From: an uncultured Sphingomonadaceae bacterium
Lineage (GTDB): Bacteria > Pseudomonadota > Alphaproteobacteria > Sphingomonadales > Sphingomonadaceae
NCBI GenBank assembly: GCA_947497085.1
Contig: CANMFE010000002.1
Span: 124,001 to 188,000 of the forward strand
Length of the DNA: 64,000 nucleotides
Direction of reading: 5' to 3'
A program made the translations under genes and the position numbers. Each line of letters opens with the position of its first letter. The first letter of the stretch is position 1. This document shows, piece after piece, positions 28,721 to 38,212 of the stretch. The notes below the pieces were generated by a model that saw only the letters and a list, made by a program, of their open reading frames with translations, made no database searches and was not told the DNA's origin.

Positions 28721-28957
28721 GTCATTCCAGCGAAAGCTGAAACCAGATAAGTTATCATATGGTAATGGGCGGGCAGCTGTTGGCAGGCGTCTCTTTGACA
28801 GGCTCCGCATCAATGTGTGCCCCCGCACGTTAGCTGGACCCCAGCCTGCGCTGGGGTGGCGTGAGAAGGAGCCAGGGTACGTTAGGAAAGCTGGGGTGCG
28901 TAAGGTTGTCACAGCATTGTGCCAGCCCTCTCCACAGCCATTCCCGCGAAATCGGAA
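28721..28957. repeat. Group of REP-like short palindromes
   Basis: Three related palindromes between the AbgT gene and thpR: a half element GTCATTCCAGCGAAAGCTGA (28721-28740), a complete CCCCAGCCTGCGCTGGGG hairpin (28840-28857), and ATTCCCGCGAAATCGGGAA near 28940-28958. No gene is supported here. Confidence 0.65.
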
Positions 28958-28977
28958 ATTGCAGTTAACGTGCCAGG

Positions 28978-29505
28978 TCACATTTCCCACTCGGCCACTG
29001 GTACATAAAGGCTGCCCTGGTCGCGCAAATGGCTTTGCATCAGCACCAGCCGGTCAAACGTAAATGGCGCGCTCGTAAGGCCCATATGTGCCTCCATGAA
29101 CTGCGCGGGCGATCCCGCACTGCGCGGCAGGCGTGCGAGTGTGATATGCGGTACATATTTACGGCCATCCGGCTCCAGCCCGGCGGACACACAGATGCGT
29201 TCGATTTGCCGGTGCAGACGCACAAGCGGCTCTGCCGGGGAAACACCTGCCCATAGTTGTTGCACATGATCGCCACGTGAAAACTGGCCCATGCCGTCCA
29301 GCCGCGCTTCTATCGAAGACAATGGGAGCCGGTCCGTTTCCGCCACCAGCATATCCGCGACACGGCCATCGACATCCCCGATATAGCGCACCGTCAGATG
29401 CAGTTGCGCATCCGACTGCCAGCGCGCACGCTCTACGCCGCCCATCAGCAAGCAAAGCCGCTGCCGGATATCGGAAGGCGGAATCAGGGTGAAGAAGACA
29501 CGCAT
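28978..29505 (-). CDS. thpR: RNA 2',3'-cyclic phosphodiesterase
   Basis: 2H-phosphoesterase (formerly 2'-5' RNA ligase) of 175 residues that opens 2',3'-cyclic phosphates on RNA. Both HxT motifs are present: HLTVRYIG (near residue 36) and HITLARLP (near 125), each on a beta strand. It begins with the usual MRVFFTLIPP. Neighbour of typA on the same strand; the two are about 50 bases from overlapping and may be co-transcribed. Confidence 0.93.
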   Translation of the reverse strand: MRVFFTLIPPSDIRQRLCLLMGGVERARWQSDAQLHLTVRYIGDVDGRVADMLVAETDRLPLSSIEARLDGMGQFSRGDHVQQLWAGVSPAEPLVRLHRQIERICVSAGLEPDGRKYVPHITLARLPRSAGSPAQFMEAHMGLTSAPFTFDRLVLMQSHLRDQGSLYVPVAEWEM

Positions 29506-29554
29506 GTGTCGCGCTTACAGCAACGACGACACGCCGTAAAACAGCGCCTGGCCC

Positions 29555-31384
29555 TTAACCCTCTTTCTTGCGGCTTTCTTTCTTGCGCACATTCGGGTCA
29601 AGATGGCGTTTGCGCAGGCGAATCGACTTGGGCGTGACCTCAACCATTTCATCGTCGTCAATATAGGCAATGGCCTGTTCCAGACTCATCAGCCGCGGCG
29701 GGGTGAGGCGGATCGCATCATCCTTGCCGGTCGAGCGGAAGTTGGTCAGCTGCTTTGATTTCATCGCGTTGACTTCAAGGTCTTCGGGCTTGGCATTCTC
29801 GCCAATAATCATGCCTTCATAAATCGCCACGTTCGAACCGATAAACAGCTCGCCGCGCTCTTCCAGACTATTGAGCGCATAGGCCACACTCTCGCCAGTC
29901 GTACGTGAAATCAGCACGCCGAGCTGACGCCCCGTAATATTGCCTTTATACGGACCATATTTTTCAAACAGGCGGTTCATCAGGCCGGTGCCGCGCGTGT
30001 CGGACAGGAATTCGCCATGATAGCCGATCAGGCCGCGTGATGGCGCAGAGAACGTGATACGCGTCTTGCCCGTGCCGGACGGGCGCATGTCGGTCAGCTC
30101 GGCTTTGCGCATCTGCATTTTCTCGACCACGGTGCCGCTATGTTCGTCATCGACGTCGATCACGACGGTTTCATACGGCTCCTCGCGCTCACCCGCTTCG
30201 TTTTCGCGGTAGAGAACGCGCGGGCGTGAAATGCCCAGCTCAAAACCTTCACGGCGCATGGTTTCGATAAGAACGCCCAGCTGCAATTCGCCGCGGCCCG
30301 CGACTTCAAAACTGTCCTTGTCTTCGCTTTCGGTGACGCGGATGGCGACGTTGGACTCGGCTTCCTTGGCCAGCCGGTCACGGATCATGCGACTTGTCAC
30401 CTTATCGCCTTCGCGGCCTGCAAACGGGCTGTCATTCACGGCAAAGCGCATCGACAGCGTCGGCGGATCAATGGGCTGCGACGCAATCGGCTCCATCAGG
30501 TCAGGCGTGGCAATCGTATTGGCCACGGTCGCATCGGTCAGACCGGCAAGCGAGATAATGTCACCCGCTTCGGCAAAGTCGACAGGCACACGGTCCAGTC
30601 CGCGAAACGCCATAATCTTGGTCGCGCGGCCCTGCTCGACGATATTGCCGTCAATATCCATCGCCTTGATCGGGTCATTCAGGCGCAATGTGCCCGTCGC
30701 AATACGGCCGGTCAGGATGCGCCCGACAAAATTATCACGGTCAAGCAGCGTCACCAGAAAGCTGAAAGGCGCGTCCTTATCAACGGTTGGCGCAGGCACA
30801 TGTTCGACAATTTTCTTGAACAATGGCTGCAAATCACCTTCACGCGCTTCGGTATCTTCGCTCGCATAGCCATTGCGGCCTGAAGCATAGAGCACGGGAA
30901 AGTCCAGCTGTTCGTCATTCGCGCCCAGGTTCACAAACAAATCAAAACATTCGTCCAGCACTTCATCAGGACGGCCATCGGGACGGTCAATCTTGTTCAC
31001 TACCACAATCGGCTTGAGACCGAGCGCAAGCGCCTTGCCGGTCACGAATTTCGTCTGCGGCATCGGACCTTCGGCAGCGTCGACCAGCAGGATAACGCCG
31101 TCGACCATGCTCAAAATACGCTCCACTTCACCGCCAAAGTCGGCGTGGCCTGGCGTATCGACAATGTTGATGCGCGTGGTATCGCCTTCATTCTCCCACT
31201 CAACACTGGTGCATTTGGCCAGAATCGTGATGCCGCGCTCTTTTTCCAGATCGTTCGAATCCATTGCGCGTTCTTCCACCCGCTGATTCTCGCGGAACGT
31301 GCCGGATTGCTTGAAAAGCTCGTCCACGAGCGTGGTTTTGCCGTGGTCAACGTGCGCGATAATCGCGATATTGCGAAGGGACAT
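29555..31384 (-). CDS. typA: Ribosome-associated GTPase BipA/TypA
   Basis: Translational GTPase that binds the 70S ribosome and affects 50S assembly and stress adaptation. The 609-residue protein starts [20 protein letters not shown] with the G1 motif at 10-17, has [18 protein letters not shown] (G3), [10 protein letters not shown] (G4), then EF-G-like domains III and V and the BipA C-terminal domain with [16 protein letters not shown] chose the ATG at 31384; the frame extends further upstream but that part is not conserved. The tail is Lys/Arg-rich. Confidence 0.97.
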   Translation of the reverse strand: MSLRNIAIIAHVDHGKTTLVDELFKQSGTFRENQRVEERAMDSNDLEKERGITILAKCTSVEWENEGDTTRINIVDTPGHADFGGEVERILSMVDGVILLVDAAEGPMPQTKFVTGKALALGLKPIVVVNKIDRPDGRPDEVLDECFDLFVNLGANDEQLDFPVLYASGRNGYASEDTEAREGDLQPLFKKIVEHVPAPTVDKDAPFSFLVTLLDRDNFVGRILTGRIATGTLRLNDPIKAMDIDGNIVEQGRATKIMAFRGLDRVPVDFAEAGDIISLAGLTDATVANTIATPDLMEPIASQPIDPPTLSMRFAVNDSPFAGREGDKVTSRMIRDRLAKEAESNVAIRVTESEDKDSFEVAGRGELQLGVLIETMRREGFELGISRPRVLYRENEAGEREEPYETVVIDVDDEHSGTVVEKMQMRKAELTDMRPSGTGKTRITFSAPSRGLIGYHGEFLSDTRGTGLMNRLFEKYGPYKGNITGRQLGVLISRTTGESVAYALNSLEERGELFIGSNVAIYEGMIIGENAKPEDLEVNAMKSKQLTNFRSTGKDDAIRLTPPRLMSLEQAIAYIDDDEMVEVTPKSIRLRKRHLDPNVRKKESRKKEG

Positions 31385-31745
31385 GATTATTCTGCTTATC
31401 GATAAGAGGAGGACGGCCGCTTTGCGAGCACGCCACAATTGGCGCGCGTATAGCTGCCTTTGTGCTGCGGTGCAATATCGAAAGGGTGGGAGTGAATGAT
31501 CAGCACATGAAATGACAACCCTCATATACTGAAAGTTCGTATCAGTTAGCCTGTCGGTTCTCATCTGGACAAGATTTAACCTTGCCATATGTTGATGGCA
31601 GCTATTTGTGCCGAACGAAACATGGCACTCACTATGATTCAGGTCACTCCCGACACCACTTATTTTTTACTATTTCTTATAATGATATATGATGATTCCA
31701 ATGGCTGTTACTATCTAGGCAATCAATTCATCTGCTGTCTGCAAC
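31385..31745. other. Upstream region of typA without a supported gene
   Basis: About 360 bases of increasingly A+T-rich DNA. It should hold the typA promoter. No hairpin, repeat or small frame with a ribosome binding site was found. Confidence 0.5.
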
Positions 31746-31988
31746 CTAACCGGTATATTTGTCCTTTTCAGCTTCTGTCTCTTCGGCAAATTCACGTCGA
31801 ATCTCTATATCCAGTTTATCGCGTGAGCTTATATGGCCTGCCTCACGCTTTTCGGCTTCTATTGCTTCCGTCCCCCAAGCCGCTGCCGCTGTGGCGGCCA
31901 GTTTTCGGCGGCTTTCCAGCGGCTCACTTTTTGCCAAGGCAAGCTGAAGCGCTTGTTGTTCACGGCAAATAGCGGCTTTGACACGCAT
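31746..31988 (-). CDS. Small conserved hypothetical protein
   Basis: An 80-residue, mostly helical protein starting RVKAAICREQQALQLALAKS, with an Ala-rich centre and an acidic-basic tail. I recognise this start from small unannotated sphingomonad proteins but know of no function. ATG at 31988 is well supported by AGAAGGA upstream. It precedes no obvious partner; another tiny gene lies 38 bases upstream on the same strand. Confidence 0.7.
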   Translation of the reverse strand: MRVKAAICREQQALQLALAKSEPLESRRKLAATAAAAWGTEAIEAEKREAGHISSRDKLDIEIRREFAEETEAEKDKYTG

Positions 31989-32026
31989 TTATAATTGTCC
32001 TTCTGTAAAGCCCCAGCTGTCAAACC

Positions 32027-32167
32027 TTACGTCCCGCGGTTACTTTTCATATTTTCAAGGCCAGGAACGACACCGGTTTTGGTGGAAGGGTTGGACGCAT
32101 TGGTTTTTTCCTTCTTGGCTTTAGGCTTACGGATTTCCCGATTTGATTTCTTCTGTGATTTGGCCAT
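32027..32167 (-). CDS. 46-residue basic small protein
   Basis: A 46-residue Lys/Ser-rich protein: it starts MAKSQKKSNREIRKPKAKKE and ends GLENMKSNRGT. The ATG at 32167 is preceded by AAAAGGAA with proper spacing, and the coding part is free of stops. The same N-terminal pattern is known to me from small proteins in related alphaproteobacteria. Composition suggests a nucleic-acid-binding or disordered protein; function is unknown. Confidence 0.72.
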   Translation of the reverse strand: MAKSQKKSNREIRKPKAKKEKTNASNPSTKTGVVPGLENMKSNRGT

Positions 32168-32225
32168 GATAATTTCCTTTTGTTTCTATATTCTCGGTGT
32201 GAAGAGCATTGGCTTCACGCCACTG

Positions 32226-32696
32226 TCATGCAACGAGTGCATCGTGATCCATCTCGATCAAATATGGGGCAGTGAACCCCCGATATGCATCTTTCCGTGC
32301 CTGCGGGAGGTCTTTCCAACCTGTTATCGAACCTCGGCATAGTTTTTTACCGCATGAGCACGCATTCGGGAAATGTTCGATCGTGTAGTTTCGCATAGCG
32401 TAATCATAGGTTGCTTCCTCATGCGGAGACATTGCGCGCATCGCGACGAAGTTATGTCCGCCCGAAGCGTTCAACCGAATGCCACAATTGGGGTCGCAGG
32501 AATGATTGAGTTTGGAACTCAGGCCACCATGAAAGCCAAACTCGTTTTTGCCAATCTGGGATGCATGAGAATGGTTTTTTATATGGTGCGTTTCCAATAC
32601 GCCCACCAAAACAATTTCGCCTGGTTTAAAAGCCCTTAGCGTAAAAGCCCCTTCGCCCCTTCCAGGTGTAGTGCGCAGTTCAATATCGGCCTTCAT
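32226..32696 (-). CDS. SET-domain protein with post-SET motif
   Basis: A 156-residue protein with a SET fold, normally a lysine methyltransferase module that uses S-adenosylmethionine. Visible are GRGEGAFTLRAFKPGEIVL at the start, the catalytic KLNHSCDPNCGIRLN, the EEATYDYAMRNY core with its Tyr, and a Cys-rich post-SET end CSCGKKLCRG that could bind zinc with the NHSCDPNC Cys. I chose ATG 32696, which has AAGGA upstream. Bacterial SET proteins are uncommon and substrates are mostly unknown. The gene is less G+C-rich than core genes, consistent with transfer. Confidence 0.88.
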   Translation of the reverse strand: MKADIELRTTPGRGEGAFTLRAFKPGEIVLVGVLETHHIKNHSHASQIGKNEFGFHGGLSSKLNHSCDPNCGIRLNASGGHNFVAMRAMSPHEEATYDYAMRNYTIEHFPNACSCGKKLCRGSITGWKDLPQARKDAYRGFTAPYLIEMDHDALVA

Positions 32697-32721
32697 GCAA
32701 AAATCCTTAATTTGAAACCAT

Positions 32722-32934
32722 TTATTGAGGCCAGGGCCCCCGTGGACATGACCCATGAGTATATGAAGCTAAAACAGGATAGGGCTCCGCTCCAAATTTC
32801 AATCGTGCTGTTTCGATCAAATTTCTGTAGTGATTAACATCCTCGACACGATTTCGCCTGCCACCGACAGACACGGGTTTATCCGCATTCATTAAAGCAA
32901 CTTGGTGGTCATGGAGAAGTTTGTTGAAGTCCAA
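32722..32934 (-). CDS. Small hypothetical protein, TTG start
   Basis: A 70-residue protein that starts MDFNKLLHDHQVALMNADKP. I think it belongs to a group of small sphingomonad proteins that begin with a DFN-LL-HQVALM pattern; this is recalled and not checked. The start codon is TTG at 32934, preceded by GGGAGGG with five-base spacing, which makes translation likely. It lies 25 bases upstream of the SET-domain gene and may be co-transcribed with it. Confidence 0.6.
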   Translation of the reverse strand: MDFNKLLHDHQVALMNADKPVSVGGRRNRVEDVNHYRNLIETARLKFGAEPYPVLASYTHGSCPRGPWPQ

Positions 32935-33145
32935 TTCGCCCTCCCGTAGCGGGAGCGCGATGGTCTCTCAGTCGAAGGGATATAGAGTTATAGCCTCGAT
33001 GAATAGAATATGGGGTCTGTACCTACTGTTTACAATGGGGTTGGTATTGAAAGTGGCAATCAACAAATCCATTCAAACCATTTGGCAGTCGCTTGTTCTA
33101 TGCGCATCAACCGTTATAAGCATAGCCAAAGGGGCGCATCGCATT

Positions 33146-33586
33146 ATGACCGACACCAAAACCATATTCGTCCTCAACGGACCCAATCTCAACCTGCTCG
33201 GCCTGCGCGAGCCGGAGATTTATGGATCGGATACGCTGGATGATATTGCCGATAGTTTGGAGGATCGCGGCAAGGAACTGGGGTTCGACATCGACCTGCG
33301 CCAATCGAACCATGAAGGGCATCTGACCGACTGGCTGCACGAGGCACAGGGGGCGGGCGTGCATGCCGTTATCCTGAACGCCGGCGCGCTGACGCATACA
33401 TCGGTGGCACTGCACGATGCGGTGAAGGCGATTAAAACGCCTGTGATCGAAGTGCATATTTCCAATCCAGCGGCACGCGAGGAATTTCGCCACAAAAGCC
33501 TGATCGCGCCGGTCGCACGTGGCTCTATCTGCGGCTTTGGCACCTATGGTTATGCTATGGCGCTGGAAGCGGCGGCGAAGATTTAG
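33146..33586 (+). CDS. aroQ: 3-dehydroquinate dehydratase, type II
   Basis: Third step of the shikimate pathway: 3-dehydroquinate to 3-dehydroshikimate. The 146-residue protein has FVLNGPNLNLLGLREPEIYG, the active-site Tyr in EIYG, RQSNHEGHL, NAGALTHTSVALHDA and EVHISNPAAREEFRHKS, all typical of the dodecameric type II enzyme. I chose ATG 33146; the upstream frame extension is not conserved. It leads an aroQ-accB-accC cluster, a common alphaproteobacterial arrangement. Confidence 0.96.
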   Translation: MTDTKTIFVLNGPNLNLLGLREPEIYGSDTLDDIADSLEDRGKELGFDIDLRQSNHEGHLTDWLHEAQGAGVHAVILNAGALTHTSVALHDAVKAIKTPVIEVHISNPAAREEFRHKSLIAPVARGSICGFGTYGYAMALEAAAKI

Positions 33587-33691
33587 CGCATAAAGATATT
33601 GCCCTGCCCCCCGGTTTGCGGGCATAGGCATGACATTAATGTTACATTTGCAACGGTTCGCCCCATGCGAACGATACTCCAAGAGGAATTC

Positions 33692-34216
33692 ATGGCAGCA
33701 AAGCAAAATCAGGGCAGCACATCCAAATCAGGCACAATGCAGGTGGACGGAAAACTGGTCCGCGAACTCGCCGAATTGCTGGGCGAAACCGGCCTTACCG
33801 AAATTGAGGTCGAAGATGGCGACCGCAAGATCCGCGTATCGCGCAATATGGGCGGCGGCGGACAAGTTGTCCATGCAGCAGCTGCACCCATAACTGCGAC
33901 AGCCCCTGCGCCCGCTGCGGCTCCCTCTGCTGCAGAAACACAGGCCGCAGAGGATCAGGCCGCGAGCATAGCGCTGGATGCCAAAAATGCGGTCAAATCA
34001 CCGATGGTGGGCACCGCCTATATGTCACCCGAACCTGGCGCAGCACAATTCGTCAAGGTCGGTGATAGCGTTGACAAGGGGGATACGCTGCTGATCGTCG
34101 AGGCCATGAAAGTCATGAACCCGATTACAGCGCCCAAGGCCGGCAAGGTCGCGCAGATATTGGTCGAGGACGCACAGCCGGTCGAGTTCGACCAGCCTTT
34201 GGTCATTGTGGAGTAA
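33692..34216 (+). CDS. accB: Biotin carboxyl carrier protein of acetyl-CoA carboxylase
   Basis: Carries biotin between AccC and the AccAD carboxyltransferase in the first step of fatty acid synthesis. The 174-residue protein has an N-terminal helical segment ([20 protein letters not shown]), an Ala/Pro-rich linker (about 65-95), and a C-terminal biotinyl domain with EAMKVMNPI, whose Lys is biotinylated. ATG at 33692 has AAGAGGA upstream. accC follows after nine bases. Confidence 0.96.
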   Translation: MAAKQNQGSTSKSGTMQVDGKLVRELAELLGETGLTEIEVEDGDRKIRVSRNMGGGGQVVHAAAAPITATAPAPAAAPSAAETQAAEDQAASIALDAKNAVKSPMVGTAYMSPEPGAAQFVKVGDSVDKGDTLLIVEAMKVMNPITAPKAGKVAQILVEDAQPVEFDQPLVIVE

Positions 34217-34225
34217 GCCCGCGGC

Positions 34226-35590
34226 ATGACCATCAAAAAGATATTGATAGCCAATCGCGGCGAAATCGCGCTCCGCATCCATCGCGCAGCGCATGAAATG
34301 GGCATCAAGACCGTGGCGGTACACTCCACGGCGGATGAAGATGCGATGCATGTCCGGCTTGCCGATGAGGCGATCTGTGTGGGACCGCCGCCCGCCACCG
34401 ATAGTTATCTCAATATTCCGAATATCATTTCCGCCGCAGAAGTCAGCCATGCCGATGCCATCCATCCAGGCTATGGCTTTCTATCGGAAAATGCCAAGTT
34501 CGCCGAAATAGTCGAAGCGCATGGTATCAAGTGGATCGGCCCCAAACCCGAACATATCCGCACCATGGGCGACAAAGTGGAAGCGAAGCGTACCGCAGGT
34601 GCGCTCGGCATTCCGCTCGTTCCCGGTTCTCCCGGACCGATTGACAATATCGAGGACGGCAGGCGCATTGCCGATGAAGTCGGCTATCCGGTGATCGTCA
34701 AGGCGGCATCGGGCGGCGGTGGCCGCGGCATGCAGGTGGTGGAAAGCGCCGACAAGCTGGAAAGCCTGATGAGCCAGGCATCGAATGAAGCCAAGGCCGC
34801 GTTTGGCGATCCGACCGTGTATATCGAAAAATATCTGGGCGATCCGCGCCATATCGAATTCCAGGTATTTGGCGATGGCAATGGCCATGCCGTACATCTG
34901 GGCGAGCGCGACTGTTCGCTGCAACGCCGCCATCAGAAAGTACTGGAAGAAGCGCCCTCCCCCGTCATTTCCAATGCACAGCGCGAAGAAATGGGTGCAA
35001 CTGTTGCCAAGGCCATGGCCGATATGGGGTATCGCGGTGCGGGGACAATCGAGTTCCTGTACGAAAATGACGAGTTTTATTTTATCGAAATGAATACCCG
35101 GCTGCAGGTCGAACATCCTGTGACCGAAATGATCACCGGTATTGATCTGGTACGCGAGCAGATCCGCGTCGCCGACGGGCATCCGCTGTCATTTACGCAG
35201 GATGAAATCGAATTTCACGGCCATGCGGTCGAATGCCGTATCAATGCCGAAGACCCGAAAAATTTCACGCCTTCGCCTGGCAAGGTAACCGGATATCACC
35301 CGGCAGGCGGCATGCATGTGCGTGTCGATAGCGGGCTGTATCACGGCTATGTCGTGCCGCCCTATTATGACAGCATGATCGCCAAGCTGATCGTCTATGG
35401 CAAGAACCGCGAAGGCTGCCTGATGCGGCTGCGCCGCGCGCTCGATGAATTCGTGATTGAGGGCATGAAAACCACCATCCCACTCCACCGCGAGCTGCTT
35501 GATGATCCGGAATTCCAGAATGGTGACTATACCATCAAATGGCTGGAAGAATGGCTGGCGAAAAAGGCGGAAAGCGAGGCGGGAGAATAA
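34226..35590 (+). CDS. accC: Biotin carboxylase of acetyl-CoA carboxylase
   Basis: ATP-grasp enzyme that carboxylates biotin on AccB using bicarbonate. The 454-residue protein has [35 protein letters not shown], the glycine-rich [14 protein letters not shown], and the catalytic [18 protein letters not shown]. Length is standard for a free biotin carboxylase subunit. Same operon as accB. A REP-like palindrome follows directly after the stop. Confidence 0.97.
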   Translation: MTIKKILIANRGEIALRIHRAAHEMGIKTVAVHSTADEDAMHVRLADEAICVGPPPATDSYLNIPNIISAAEVSHADAIHPGYGFLSENAKFAEIVEAHGIKWIGPKPEHIRTMGDKVEAKRTAGALGIPLVPGSPGPIDNIEDGRRIADEVGYPVIVKAASGGGGRGMQVVESADKLESLMSQASNEAKAAFGDPTVYIEKYLGDPRHIEFQVFGDGNGHAVHLGERDCSLQRRHQKVLEEAPSPVISNAQREEMGATVAKAMADMGYRGAGTIEFLYENDEFYFIEMNTRLQVEHPVTEMITGIDLVREQIRVADGHPLSFTQDEIEFHGHAVECRINAEDPKNFTPSPGKVTGYHPAGGMHVRVDSGLYHGYVVPPYYDSMIAKLIVYGKNREGCLMRLRRALDEFVIEGMKTTIPLHRELLDDPEFQNGDYTIKWLEEWLAKKAESEAGE

Positions 35591-35607
35591 CGCGCCGCTG
35601 CTCCGTA

Positions 35608-35694
35608 CTCCTGCGAAAGCAGGAGTCCAGGGCGGAATGCACCACCGTTTATTCTTTGCCGCTCTGGATTCCTGCTTTCGCAGGAATGCGGTGA
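35608..35694. repeat. REP-like composite palindrome overlapping the MOSC gene end
   Basis: First hairpin ACTCCTGCGAAAGCAGGAGT (about 35610-35629), second ATTCCTGCTTTCGCAGGAAT (about 35669-35688), in opposite orientation with related flanks. The right half encodes the last residues of the MOSC protein. Confidence 0.75.
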
Positions 35695-36347
35695 TCCAAA
35701 ATCTTCGCCGCCCGCGCGCGCCAAACGGTGGCAAGCAGCTCCATATCGCGTAGCGCCCTTAACGCCGCTGGATCATCCCTGACCTGCCCGCCAATCAGCA
35801 GCATGAAAACACGTTCAACTGTCCATTCGGCATTGCCACGTTCGATCAGTTCCATTTTGCTGTCCGGCGCAACCATGCCTTCCTCCAGCACGCGGTGGTA
35901 AAAACCGCATTTGCCGGTGCGCACAATATCCGTCATCACGCTGTCTTTGCCCTTTACCCCGAAACGGTGGTCGAGCTTCCAGCATGGCTGGCGGCCATGG
36001 CTGATTTCTATCAGCGCCTCGCCCAACTGGAACCGGTCACCAATACGTGCTTCGCTTTCGACAATACCGGTCGTGGATATATTTTCGCCAAATGCGCCCG
36101 GCTCTTTCAGCAGTGCATGGCCGGGTAAGCGTCCGCGCCAGTAATCATAATGGTCATAGGGGTAATGGTGCAGCGCCTTGTCCGATCCGCCATGATGCAC
36201 CGTGTCGGCGACCTGATCGCCGGCAAATCCCGTACGCGCCAGAAAGAGAGGCGAATCCACCGGAGATTTGGCAATTGCGCTTTGTTCGCCATCGCTGCGA
36301 AAAGTGACAGGTTTTCCAACATTGAGCGTAAGTATCTGGGTTTGCAT
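35649..36347 (-). CDS. MOSC-domain protein, YiiM type
   Basis: A 232-residue protein of the MOSC family (related to molybdenum cofactor sulfurases; YiiM-type members bind molybdenum cofactor and act on N-hydroxylated compounds). Visible are DGEQSAIAKSPV, GFAGDQVADTVHHGGSDKAL, the FGENISTTGI loop, GRQPCWKLDHRF with the likely ligand Cys, and GKCGFYHRVLEEG. The last 14 or so residues (RIPAKAGIQSGKE) are encoded by the REP-like element, so the native C terminus has been replaced or extended. Convergent with accC. Confidence 0.92.
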   Translation of the reverse strand: MQTQILTLNVGKPVTFRSDGEQSAIAKSPVDSPLFLARTGFAGDQVADTVHHGGSDKALHHYPYDHYDYWRGRLPGHALLKEPGAFGENISTTGIVESEARIGDRFQLGEALIEISHGRQPCWKLDHRFGVKGKDSVMTDIVRTGKCGFYHRVLEEGMVAPDSKMELIERGNAEWTVERVFMLLIGGQVRDDPAALRALRDMELLATVWRARAAKILDHRIPAKAGIQSGKE

Positions 36348-36550
36348 AAGTCATTTACCGCTGATTTCCGCGAAAAAGCAAGTGTTCATAAAAACAGCTT
36401 TAAATATGAACAAAAGACAACGCTGTGGTTCAGTTTGGCGTAACGCACCCATCCCTATAACGTTATCAACACTAACGTAACGGTCGTGAGAAATCTGGTC
36501 GGCTTCTGGCCGGAAACAGAAATTTTCATCAGGCCCAAGGAGTAGAGACC

Positions 36551-37546
36551 ATGCGTCCATTATATTATGTCAGCCTGATGGCCGCCACCATATTGTCACC
36601 CCTGGCGATAGGTGAGGCAGATGCTGCCGAAATCACTGCCAAGACCTCAAATGCCGTTCAGACAGGGCAGAATACCATTGTCGCAAACGCCCCTGCTCTC
36701 GCGCTGCAGCTAAACGAAAGCGCGCAGCAGCGTGAAGAACGCACGCGGGGAGAGCGCCGCAAAAAACGCGAAGCGCGCGGTCAGCGCCGTGGCGACCGCG
36801 AAGCGCGTCAGCAGCGCCGCGCCAATCGTGAAAAGGCACAGCAGCGTCAGCAGCGCCGTGCCAACCGGCAGGAACGCCGCGCCCGTACGGAAACCCGCGA
36901 GGATCGCCGTGAAGTGCGCCGTGACCGCCGCGGTCTCAATACCCCGCAGCGTGTTGTGGAGCGCGCCAAACGCGAACGGCGTGCCAATGCACGCGGCGAC
37001 CGCAACCGCGACGGCCGTGTAGACCGCAAATGGGATCGCAATCGTGACGGACGCATTGATCGGCGTTACGACCGCAATAACAATGGCCGCGTAGATCGCC
37101 GCTGGGATCGGAACCGTGACGGCAGAATTGACCGCCGCTGGAACCGCAATCGTGATGGGCGCGTGGACCGCCGTTACCGCGACGACCGCCGTGATTATCG
37201 CCGTGGCTATCGTGACGCGCGGCGTGATTACCGCAAGGCATGGAAACGCAGCTGGCGCAATGACCGCCGCTACAACTGGCGTAATTACCGCAAGTATAAT
37301 CGCCACCTGTACCGTGCAAACCGGTATTATGCGCCCTATCGCGGCCACCGCTACAAGCGCTTCGGTATCGGATTTTACCTGGGTTCAGGCTTTTATGCCC
37401 GCAATTACTGGATAAACGATCCGTCATATTATCGCCTACCGCCGGCTTATGGTGACTATCGCTGGGTGCGTTATTATGATGACGTCTTGCTGGTTGACAT
37501 TTATACTGGCTATATAGTCGATATTATTTACGATTTTTACTATTAA
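36551..37546 (+). CDS. Arg-rich exported RcnB-like protein with DxNxDG repeats
   Basis: A 331-residue exported protein with a signal peptide (about residues 1-26), a very Arg-rich helical region (60-148), five tandem 12-residue units (150-161, 162-173, 174-185, 186-197, 198-209) of the form DRNRDGRVDRRW, a basic RRDYRRGYRDARRDYRK segment, and a Tyr-rich C terminus with GFYLGSGFYARNYWIND and PPAYGDYRWVRYYDD. That ending matches the RcnB family (periplasmic, linked to metal balance). The repeats look like EF-hand or dockerin calcium loops but are surrounded by Arg. ATG at 36551 has AGGAG upstream and the gene ends at a clear terminator. Confidence 0.82.
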   Translation: MRPLYYVSLMAATILSPLAIGEADAAEITAKTSNAVQTGQNTIVANAPALALQLNESAQQREERTRGERRKKREARGQRRGDREARQQRRANREKAQQRQQRRANRQERRARTETREDRREVRRDRRGLNTPQRVVERAKRERRANARGDRNRDGRVDRKWDRNRDGRIDRRYDRNNNGRVDRRWDRNRDGRIDRRWNRNRDGRVDRRYRDDRRDYRRGYRDARRDYRKAWKRSWRNDRRYNWRNYRKYNRHLYRANRYYAPYRGHRYKRFGIGFYLGSGFYARNYWINDPSYYRLPPAYGDYRWVRYYDDVLLVDIYTGYIVDIIYDFYY

Positions 37547-37602
37547 GCTCCGGCTTGGATAAAGCCAAAAGCTTTACGAAATCCCTCCTCGGGATCACCT
37601 TA

Positions 37603-37638
37603 AGGGGGCTGGAATATTCCGGCCCCCTCTTTTTATTT
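37603..37638 (+). terminator. Rho-independent terminator of the RcnB-like gene
   Basis: Ten-base arms (37603-37612, 37619-37628) around AATATT with one G-T pair, followed by a T-rich run. Also faces the end of the cytochrome b561 gene. Confidence 0.85.
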
Positions 37639-37670
37639 CCTAAACATCTTTTGTTATTTCCTAAACATCT
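37633..37670. repeat. 17-bp direct repeat at the end of the cytochrome b561 gene
   Basis: TTATTTCCTAAACATCT occurs at 37633-37649 and 37654-37670. The second copy covers the b561 stop codon; the first lies just past it. Confidence 0.7.
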
Positions 37671-38212
37671 GCCCTGCCCAATCCCATTTTGGCGAGCACC
37701 GGTAGCTTGTCAAAAAACTGGTGTTTGAGTGCGCCCAGCACATGCAGGATGATAAGCACAAACATCGCCTTGCCGATAATTTCGTGGATATCGTGCAATT
37801 GCCCGCCCACATCCTGGTTTTCCGCAACCGGCAATGCAGGAATTTCAAACATGCCGAACCAGTCCACACCGCTGCTGCCATATGCGGATACCATCATCCA
37901 GCCGGTCAGCGGAATGGCGATCAGCAATATATAGAAAAGCGTATGTGCGGTTTTGGCAAGCATGGCCTCCCATGGCTTCACGCCATGCGCAACATCAGGG
38001 CGTTTATGTGTCAGCCGCCAGATAATGCGCAAAACAGTGAGCGCCAATATGGTGATACCGATGGCCTTGTGCGGGTCCATATATACCGCCTTGGCGGGTC
38101 GCTCCAGGTCCTCTGCAATATTCACCAAAATGTAATTCGCGAGCACCAGCGCCGCGATAATCCAGTGAAAGGCGATCGCGCCGCGTGAATATCTGTTCAA
38201 ATCATGTGTCAT
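37661..38212 (-). CDS. Cytochrome b561-type membrane protein
   Basis: A 183-residue inner-membrane di-haem b-type cytochrome that moves electrons from ubiquinol, possibly to superoxide or a periplasmic partner. Features: RYSRGAIAFHWIIAALVLANY with the first haem His, four membrane helices, DPHKAIGITILALTVLRIIWRL, and HDIHEIIGKAMFVLIILHVLGALKHQF with further His ligands. I chose ATG 38212, which has AGGAG upstream; the longer frame is rejected. Confidence 0.92.
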   Translation of the reverse strand: MTHDLNRYSRGAIAFHWIIAALVLANYILVNIAEDLERPAKAVYMDPHKAIGITILALTVLRIIWRLTHKRPDVAHGVKPWEAMLAKTAHTLFYILLIAIPLTGWMMVSAYGSSGVDWFGMFEIPALPVAENQDVGGQLHDIHEIIGKAMFVLIILHVLGALKHQFFDKLPVLAKMGLGRADV

